Shown piece after piece: positions 18,259 through 24,578 of a DNA stretch of 24,578 nucleotides. Each line of letters starts with the position of its first letter. Position 1 is the first letter of the stretch. The DNA is taken from the NCBI GenBank assembly GCA_015039365.1, contig WION01000681.1:1-24578 (forward strand), read 5' to 3'. This DNA is from Amanita rubescens (taxonomy: Eukaryota > Basidiomycota > Agaricomycetes > Agaricales > Amanitaceae). The translations under genes and the position numbers were made by a program. Below the pieces are notes generated by a model. It did no database searches, was not told where the DNA came from, and saw nothing but the letters and a program-made list of their open reading frames with translations.

Positions 18259-19338
18259 TCAGTCAGATAGCTCCGAGTCCGAACCAGACTCATCCGTCGT
18301 TTGCGGCCTACAGCAATGCTTATGAAACATGTGATGTGTAGTGATGAGCCCACACGCGTCACACTTGACAAACAAGCCGAGGAATTGCTCCTCGGTTAAT
18401 CCAGGCTTTTCCTTGAGCTCCAGCCGCCATAAATTCCACCAGTCGGTTCGGCGACGCAAATCCATCCCTTCAAACTCAGGAGCAGGGAAGGGCGGGTCCA
18501 TTATATCTGCGGCTGCACGCTTTTCATCATGACCGATCCATGTTTTAAAGGATATCCCCGACATACCGACTCGAGAATATGTCCGCCCTACGGCTATGCC
18601 CCTCTCCTCCCTTTCGGTGAAGACTTGTGGAGGGCAGGGTGCACCTTGCAATCCAGGCTCGTAGTAAGTGCCAGATTGGTATAGAACCGAAAACGTTAGA
18701 AGCTAACCTCTCAGGGGATAGGTTTTCAAAAAGACACCCTTCTTGGGGTATATCCTCTCTATTGGTACTGCGTGAGGAAGGCGTCAGTTCTCGCTACGCC
18801 AAAGGACTTGTGAAATGAAGACCAACCCAAATAACCGCACTGGTGCTTTGCGCATTCGGCGACATACTCTCCTTTGTATGGACCATCTATAGCTAAGTAC
18901 ATGGCTGCTTCCTTATATGGTGCTTTTTTGCTGAACCGTTCCAACAGGGGGCATAGGCATCCTGGCCCAAGGTACTCGTGAGTTTGACGATATTGGCGCA
19001 ATCCATCTGGCGGTACACGGGCACCGTCCTTGATTGGCCTATGGAGACAATGCAAGTTCAAAATCGTAGTAATCGTGGAAGTCATGGTTACTTGCCAATA
19101 ATGTGTGACTAAGTCCTGTTTGGCTGGATCGTAGGACAAGACGCGGTGAGTCGACTCATTGACAGCATATAGCAACTTTTGTCTGTAGGTTGGGATTGTT
19201 GAGAATGGTAACGGTCTGGGATTTCTGGACATGTTGGGATAGACCGAGCGGGTCAGTGTCCAATTTCAGCACTAAGGGATGCCAATGTTGATGTCTCTGG
19301 GCTAGGAATAGGCTCTTATATTTCGGTCGCCCAGTCAT
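18259..19338 (-). pseudogene. Zinc-finger-like mushroom protein, tandem copy 1 (frame-broken)
   Basis: Blocks in order from ATG 19338 are MTGRPKYKSLFLAQRHQHWH and LDTDPLGLSQHVQ, a frame change near 19200, then PTYRQKLLYAVNESTHRVLS and YDPAKQDLV, an HEYLGPGCLCPLLE block, and GEYVAECAKHQCGYLG. The CxC...C...C pattern resembles a GRF-type zinc finger. Another frame change near 18775 is needed to reach ERIYPKKG. Introns at 18645-18707 (gttagc to tgcaag) and 18507-18566 (gtatgt to ccgcag) match copy 2. The last exon has DPPFPAPEFEGMDLRRR, PGLTEEQFLGLF and CDACGLITTHHMFHKHC, a CxxC...H...C possible second zinc site, and ends ESGSDSELSD. Two frame changes argue for a pseudogene unless sequence errors are present. 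I know this only as an uncharacterised agaric family. Confidence 0.65.
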
Positions 19339-19670
19339 AATGAGTCACCTTGGCGTCCCTGAACAATCTGTCTCCCACGCAATTTGCCATTGAATGCACA
19401 TACCAAGGGAACAACTCATACGCTCAATGAATATAAAATAAAGCACCAATTCAATCGTTGTTAATTGCAGGTGACCTTTTGGCGTGGAATGCCGCCAATC
19501 TACGTCGATCAGGCTTTGGAAATCTCTGCGCGCATAAATAGTATACGATCGATTATTGAGGGATGTACTCTAGAGGGTCGGGAATAATGGTAAGATCGGT
19601 AAAGTGTGAATAAATGTGGAAAATCATGAAGTTCAAAGGAATACCCAATATCCAGCTGGTTAGTTTCAAG
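19339..19670. other. Spacer between the tandem copies
   Basis: The part next to 19339 (cataatgagtcac, gcgtccctgaac) matches the flank beyond copy 2 near 20687-20717, so the duplication unit included upstream DNA. No gene is seen. Confidence 0.6.
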
Positions 19671-20689
19671 TTATGGCTCACAACTATGCTCGTAGAACAA
19701 CCGATGCATGACGATGAGCTTGCATACGTCACACTGGACGAACAAGCCCAGGAATTCCTCTTCGGCTAGTCCAGGCCTATGAAAACTGCCAACCTTTTCG
19801 AATCTCCGCCAGTCAGTCAGCGTCCGACGCCTCTTCAATGCAGGGAATGGTGGGTCGAGCAGACCTATTCCGCAGTCTTCATAACTGATACACACTAATA
19901 GGATTATCATCACATACCGGCTTCCGTCAGCGGCCTCGTTGTGGTTAGCTCTACCTCCTGGGCGAAGACTTCCATGAGGCAGGGCCCCTCAACATCAGCT
20001 CTCACCTCGTTCTTGGCAAAGACTTCCGGAGGGTATGGCGTACTGACATCTTGCAACCCAGGTTCGTAAATCAACCTAGAATCGAAAGCCTGGATACTGA
20101 CCTCGCAGGGGATATGCCTTCTCCGGGACGCTTCGCCTAGGATATATGCGCTCTAACGGTACTGAGTGATACGCCAGAGCATTAGTACTCGCTTCATCGA
20201 GGCGGGAAAATGGAGACAAACCCAAGTAGCCGCAACGGTCATCTGCGCATTCGGCGACGTATTCCCCTGGGTACAGACTATTTACTGCCAGGTATATCGC
20301 TGCCTCCTTATGCGCTGTGAGCGGTTCTAGCAGCGGACATAGGCATCCTGGCCCAATGTATTGGTGGGTTTCACGATATAGACACAATTCGTCCGGGGGC
20401 ACTCGCTTTCCGTCCGGAAGGACGGGCCTATCAAATCAATGCAAGGTCAGTAACACATCGTAGTTTATCGCGGTGGAAGTTATGACTACGTGCCAGTCAT
20501 GTACAACTAAGCCCTGTTTGGCAGGGTCATAGGACGTTACGCAGCGGTTCAACTTGATCACATGCAGCAAATTCTGGCAATAGGTTGATAATGACAGCGG
20601 TACGGGAATGCTGGGCATCATCATGGTAAGCTTGAGCGCTAAGCGATGAATCTGATTTATCTGGGTGGGATTTCCGTCGCCTCAGTCAT
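19671..20689 (-). pseudogene. Zinc-finger-like mushroom protein, tandem copy 2 (N-terminus damaged)
   Basis: It has the same gene structure as copy 1. The ancestral ATG at 20689 is followed by stops and an apparent deletion of most of the first block. Coding resumes as STYCQNLLHVIKLNR and SYDPAKQGLVVHDWH, with a stop near 20440. From about 20420 the frame is intact: PPDELCLYRETHQYIGPGCL, PGEYVAECADDRCGYLG, SVPLERIYPRRSVPEKAYPL. It continues through introns 20050-20101 (gtcagt to tgcaag) and 19865-19917 (gtatgt to gaatag) into DPPFPALKRRRTLTDWRR, GLAEEEFLGLFVQCDVCKLI and HRLFYEHSCEP, ending at the stop 19671-19673. A shorter protein from the intact 3' part is possible. Copy 1 is broken elsewhere, so the copies are damaged in different places. 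Confidence 0.65.
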
Positions 20690-20694
20690 AATGA

Positions 20695-22206
20695 GTCACT
20701 CCTGCCAGCGTCCCTGAACGTGACTCACATAGTACCAGGGGAGATACAAAAGCAAAGCCTCCCTCAAGAACCACTCGTTCTCGCCCCTCCAATGTCTGGG
20801 GCCGAAAACGATCCTTCTCCGGTCAACGCTCTAAAGCTTGGAAGCAGGAAAAAGCCGTGAGACTATCCAACTACTTCTCCGCTAGACATGGCATTCACAG
20901 TAGCCCAGTCGCGCAGGCGATCCTTTTGTTCACCATGGGCGACACTTTGGCAGAACAGTACATGCGATGTGTAACGCCCAAGCACTTATTGCAAATTGCC
21001 TCCTTCTTTTCAGCGAAGACGGGGAAGTTGCCCTAGAAGCGCTCACATCGCAGTCCGTGTTCAGCCTCTTTCTTGTATCCTGACATTTGACATACATTTC
21101 CTTCTGTATTAGGCAACGAAAGGAGTTAAATGTGTTTCAGAAACTGTTGGAAATGGTGCCCCATCTACAGGAGCGTCTTATGGAAAGCTCGGAACTTGAA
21201 GAATACATGACGGTGGCAGATTCGGTACGCCTAGAGCTTTGAAAGCTCTCAAATTTATGCTTATCGTTTACCGTTAGATTCAAAAAGGCATATCAAGCGC
21301 AAGATCGGATGACACCAAGAGTCTCAAGGGGGTCGTGCTGGAATGGATAACTCCCCGAGACAAGCCTTTGAATCCACCGCTTTCTCGGAGCGTCAAGACA
21401 AACCGTGGCTTCAACCATCCCGTCACCGGAGCTCTCCTCTGTCCAGCTGGCCTAGATTGGGATGATCCTGAGTGACTCACTTTCTCCCCTTACACGTTGG
21501 TCGCGCTAATCCGCTATCACAGAACTCGCACGAAGCTTACCAGCGGTCAACTAGCTGTGAAGGGAGATCAATGGCCGTTGATATTATATGCGAAGCAGGA
21601 GTTCGACCCTGAAGATCCATGGGATGGGCTCTTCAGAAGTGAGCTTCTTGTCTGGGTTCGTACTCGTTTGTTTTCTTTTTGGATTATTCACTACTGGGCG
21701 TGCAGGCCTTCAAGCATATCTTCACTTCGCCCAGCTCTGTGGAGAAAGAGAACAAAGCGACGAGATCCGGCAACGCTCGTATCCACGGCATGACTCGGGT
21801 CACAGCGGCTTCCTTAGCCTACGTTGCTACACAGGCGAGTCCAAGTCTGACTGTCCTTGTAGCTTCAATCGCTGAACATCCAAGCAGCTTCGTTTTGCCT
21901 TGTCATCTACATCCGTCTTCAGCCGGTCTGACACTTCAACCGACTCGGAAAGATTCTACGAGAGCCTATGGGACTTTTTGAACGATCCCGATGAGAAGAA
22001 TGAGGTTACTGATTTGCTGAGCTGGTGGGATTGGTATGTCTTTCGTCAATACATCCAGTGCCAAGTCTTCTATCTCATCTTTTTGTAGCCAGGTATTCCC
22101 CAGCTATGTGAATCGTGAAGGTGGAATAACGAAGCAAAGTGCACTAGCGAAGCTGAAGGAGAAGAGGGCAAAGTTGAAGCAATTGCAGAACGGGCGAACG
22201 TCGTGA
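20695..22206 (+). CDS. DUF6698 (fungal domain of unknown function) protein, multi-exon
   Basis: Exons read 20695-20968 (open, start unresolved), 21019-21052, 21113-21224, 21278-21471, 21523-21655, 21706-21834, 21888-22033 and 22089-22206. Conserved family blocks are LNVFQKLLEMVPHLQERLM, ISSARSDDTKSLKGVVLEWI, RGFNHPVTGALLCPAGLDWD, LAVKGDQWPLILYAKQEFDP, EDPWDGLF, AFKHIFTSPSSVEKENKATR, SGNARIHGMTRVTAASLAYV and DSERFYESLWDFLND. The tail is Lys-rich (ALAKLKEKRAKLKQ). Introns are 50-60 nt. The one after YVATQ (21835-21887) starts with GC (cag|gcgagt) and ends aagcag. The first intron (20969-21018, gtgtaa to cgaag) is the only in-phase choice I found; the more obvious ttttcag acceptor at 21013 breaks the frame. 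No ATG precedes 20935 in the open frame, so the 5' exon is missing or the gene is truncated. The function of DUF6698 is unknown. Confidence 0.78.
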
Positions 22207-22500
22207 TACCCTAGTAAGCTAATTTATGCCAAGAGAGAACTCGAGAACCCCCAGCCTCTTGTTCTGTAAATATTCAGGAGATGCACGATAGCCTGAATGG
22301 TCACATTGCGCTGCATCAAACCATACTAGCTCAATCTTGTTCCATCCACCGTCCGTTTTTTTCTTTTACCAGAATCTCCCTCCACCCAGCAATACTGAGT
22401 GCTACTGTACTGTCTAATATAATGACTCTTTTGCGATTTGTGCTGCGTACAGGTTGCGAGCATCATCCTGGTCCCCGCAAGTATGCAGTATCAGAGATAG
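22207..22500. other. Intergenic DNA downstream of the DUF6698 gene
   Basis: This is the presumed 3' flank. No gene or structured element is recognised. Confidence 0.5.
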
Positions 22501-22703
22501 CATAAAGAGAGTGTAAAGAGAGTGTAAAGAGAGCATAAAGAGAGCATAAAGAGAGCATAAAGAGAGCATAAAGAGAGCATAAAGAGAGCATAAAGAGAGC
22601 ATAAAGAGAGCATAAAGAGAGCATAAAGAGAGCGTAAAGAGAGCGTAAAGAGAGCGTAAAGAGAGCATAAAGAGAGCATAAAGAGAGCGTAAAGAGAGCA
22701 CAA
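22501..22703. repeat. 11-bp minisatellite (cataaagagag), about 18 units
   Basis: Units of cataaagagag with tgt and cgt variants run head to tail. On the minus strand all three frames are open because 11 is not a multiple of three and the unit lacks stops, which yields spurious LCSLYALFMLS peptide repeats. The core is related to the CTCTCTTTGG array at 6478-6550. Confidence 0.95.
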
Positions 22704-22794
22704 CAGAGCGCAATCCAGACTTTGCACGTGTCGCACTTATTATCTGACTCACTATACCATGTACTCTCTGTTCATTTCCTCGTCTTCGTCATCC

Positions 22795-22880
22795 CCACGA
22801 TCCATGGCGCAGAAGAATCCAGGGGCAGACTTTACGTCGCCCCTCAAGGGGTAGACTCTCGCGTCGCTCTTTCACGACCG
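22795..22880 (+). repeat. Dispersed repeat family R2, copy d
   Basis: It reads atggcgcagaagaatccagg, then cagactttacgtcgcccctc and tagactctcgcgtcgctctt, matching the order of the other R2 copies, especially copy c. Confidence 0.65.
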
Positions 22881-23064
22881 TGACTCAAACTATGCCAGTA
22901 CGTCATGTATGCATCAATTTTCTGCTTATTTCTATCAGACTGACTACGCTACTCGCAACTGGGCCTAGCCCATCTGCACTCAATTTGTTCGGTAAGTTTA
23001 TTACTCCCATCTCGTATATAAACTAACGTATCGGAATACTTGTTGCGTTACTCGATACGAACAA

Positions 23065-23590
23065 GATCAGAGCAGGGTGGTCAAGAAACGTAGCTCATAG
23101 GTACGCGAGCCTTGGCGTGTACTTCTCTATATTCCAACCAATGACATGCAGACAGAAGGCAAACACGATGGTCAATAATAGATCATAGGTATGCGAGCCT
23201 TGGCGTATACTTCTCCATATCCTGGCCAACGACATGCAAACAGAAGACACGTAATGATTGTTATTGATAATCATGAATGGATCTGAAGATGAGAGCAGGG
23301 TGGCCAATAAACGTAGATAATAGGTAATACTTCTCTATATTCTGACGCCGGTAGAAGGCATGTAATAACTAGCATGTACACAGCAGCGACGAAGATATAT
23401 ATGGATGCGCGGGGATCGAAAGAATCATCAAGTGGAACCGAATTGACACGAGATCGGATAGGTGGCGTAGGAGAACTGCATCTTGGCTGCCGTGCTCTAG
23501 CTAGGTTACTGATCATAGACGTCGACAGGAAAGGATCTGAAGATGCGGACGGGTTGGTCAATAAATGTGGATCGCAGGATCAGCATGCCG
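23065..23590. repeat. Degenerate tandem repeat, three to four copies
   Basis: Units share agagcagggtggncaa(g/t)aaacgta, cataggtacgcgagccttggc and acttctctatattc. They begin near 23065, 23169 and 23279, and a partial fourth (ggatctgaagatgcggac, ggtcaataaatgtgg) lies near 23533-23590. Periods are about 104-110 bp, with indels. An open plus-strand frame at 23374-23685 crosses the last unit and is not convincing as a gene. Confidence 0.75.
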
Positions 23591-23599
23591 AAAAACGTC

Positions 23600-24179
23600 G
23601 TAAGTACTTTACTGCGGCCTTTGGTATTGACGTCTTGATGCAAACGAATCCGCAGCGAGATTGCATGATGGCAGCACTGAAGTAGGACTAATATCACAAG
23701 GGATGAACCCGGTAAGTGGAAATGCTCAAAGAACAATCATCAATGTGTTCATATGGGTTCACATGTCCGTAATGAATCTATGCCCAACATAGAGACGAAC
23801 AAGCAAAAGAATCAGCGGGTTCCATTCAATAAATCAATAAAACCATTGTGTGTACGTTGTGGGGGTTGGCTTTCAGCACGAGATGTGACGTGCCTTATTC
23901 GAACCAATTTCAGATGACTTCCTCTTCAGATACACCCATTCGTTTCGGAGTGTACTTGACAAACAACTAAGCAAACGAGGGTAGTGTGCGCTGTCATTTA
24001 CCGTAGGTGAAGTTAATCCGATAAATATTCAAAGATATAAATGCTCACTACCTAGATAGTAAATCGCGGGAAGGTATTATGCTTTGAGATGCCTTCCATC
24101 CCTTCTGGCCGGGCCTTTATGCCTCATAGTGCATCAGACGGACGTTAGAAGAAAATCCCCATAAAGAATGTGATCCAAC
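23600..24179. other. Intergenic DNA, unassigned
   Basis: No gene, splice pair or repeat that I can support. Confidence 0.4.
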
Positions 24180-24502
24180 GTGTTAGTGGGGAGCGGTTGA
24201 GGCGGCGATGATTGTGCATATACATAGAAAAGCAACTAACTTCAGTGGCGAATATCGCGGCGAGTTTAGAAGGCGTGGAGAACGGCTCGTGGATTTCCAC
24301 GTGCTGCGGAAGGATACACGGTTTATAAGGTGGTTACCAGTTGCATTGCCATGTGTATAAAGTGAGGTCTCGTTGCGCGTGAAAGAACAAGCTGGCTGTT
24401 TGACAAGAACTCCGTTCACAGTGAGGTGTGGTTTGAAGCGGCATACTTGCGGCACTCACTCTGACGTCAGGGGCAAACGTGATCCGTTGGCAAGACGGAT
24501 CA
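24180..24502 (+). mobile_element. Probable 3' part of an LTR (boundaries uncertain)
   Basis: The segment ends in ...gacggatca just before a primer-binding-site-like sequence and has a TATA-like word (tgtataaagtgagg, about 24354). A small hairpin, gatccgt (24481-24487) against acggatc (24495-24501), lies at the very end. The left edge near a tgttag word at about 24180 is a guess. The internal region would lie beyond the window. Confidence 0.4.
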
Positions 24503-24505
24503 AAT

Positions 24506-24520
24506 TGGTGGCGACGAGGA
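24506..24520 (+). other. Candidate tRNA primer-binding site of an LTR retrotransposon
   Basis: The sequence TGGTGGCGACGAGGA begins with TGG, complementary to a tRNA CCA end, three bases after a CA dinucleotide. This spacing and wording are typical where an LTR meets the internal region of a Ty3-type element. The priming tRNA would need a 3' end of TCCTCGTCGCCACCA. Confidence 0.5.
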
Positions 24521-24578
24521 TTGATCTGAAGACAACGTTATCGTAAGTCGTCGTTGTGTCCAGAGCATTTGGAGGCAA

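Noticed and set aside
22414..22752. Long minus-strand frames with repeated LCSLYALFMLS, looking like a membrane protein
   Set aside because: They are produced by the 11-bp minisatellite, which is open in all three frames; there is no non-repeat protein-like sequence.
22501..23590. CRISPR-like array
   Set aside because: The repeats are head-to-tail or degenerate with no unique spacers of regular length, and the DNA is from a fungus.

Overview
The window looks like accessory DNA from an agaric-type basidiomycete (Agaricomycetes). The evidence is short GT-AG introns of about 45-60 nt in almost every gene, protein families known to be expanded in mushroom genomes (DUF6698, OTT_1508-like deaminase, JmjC-like cupins, unnamed mushroom-specific families), many decayed duplicates, and several repeat and transposon families. 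No bacterial-style operon is present. All gene models were spliced by eye from reading frame, splice motifs and paralogue comparison, with no transcript evidence.

Layout. Positions 10-594 are a small transposon-like element with 24-bp perfect terminal inverted repeats. It abuts a minus-strand Yta7/ATAD2 (AAA ATPase) pseudogene (595-1790) and a Ser/Pro-rich pseudogenic tract (to 2435). Copy A of a dispersed repeat (about 2550-3090) follows, then an unknown open frame (3160-3466) and the decayed first exons of a mushroom-family gene (to 3684). A JmjC-like gene (4248-6219, +) has an exon-plus-intron unit that was tandemly duplicated in frame. The 6688-8750 gene (-) is the intact-looking relative of the decayed copy at 3465-3684. 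A four-exon OTT_1508-like deaminase gene (9385-12477, -) carries several internal amino-acid repeat tracts.

The centre holds an 825-bp non-autonomous transposon (13278-14102) with perfect 94-bp inverted repeats and a 9-bp target duplication, which fits the Mutator-like (MULE) pattern. Inside it sit two convergent tRNA-like sequences, each with polymerase III A and B boxes and a T-run. From 14103 to 18250 the DNA is mostly repeats: a three-copy 120-bp tandem array, copies B and C of the dispersed repeat, and copies of a second dispersed repeat, with no gene I can name.

The right third has a tandemly duplicated pair of zinc-finger-like genes (18259-19338 and 19671-20689, -), both decayed but in different places. 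A multi-exon DUF6698 gene (20695-22206, +) follows, starting head-to-head with the second copy and containing a probable GC-AG intron. An 11-bp minisatellite, a degenerate tandem repeat, and a probable LTR-retrotransposon end with primer-binding site at the right edge complete the window.

The genes do not form a pathway. The region reads as a fast-evolving neighbourhood where family genes duplicate, decay and gain internal repeats next to transposons.
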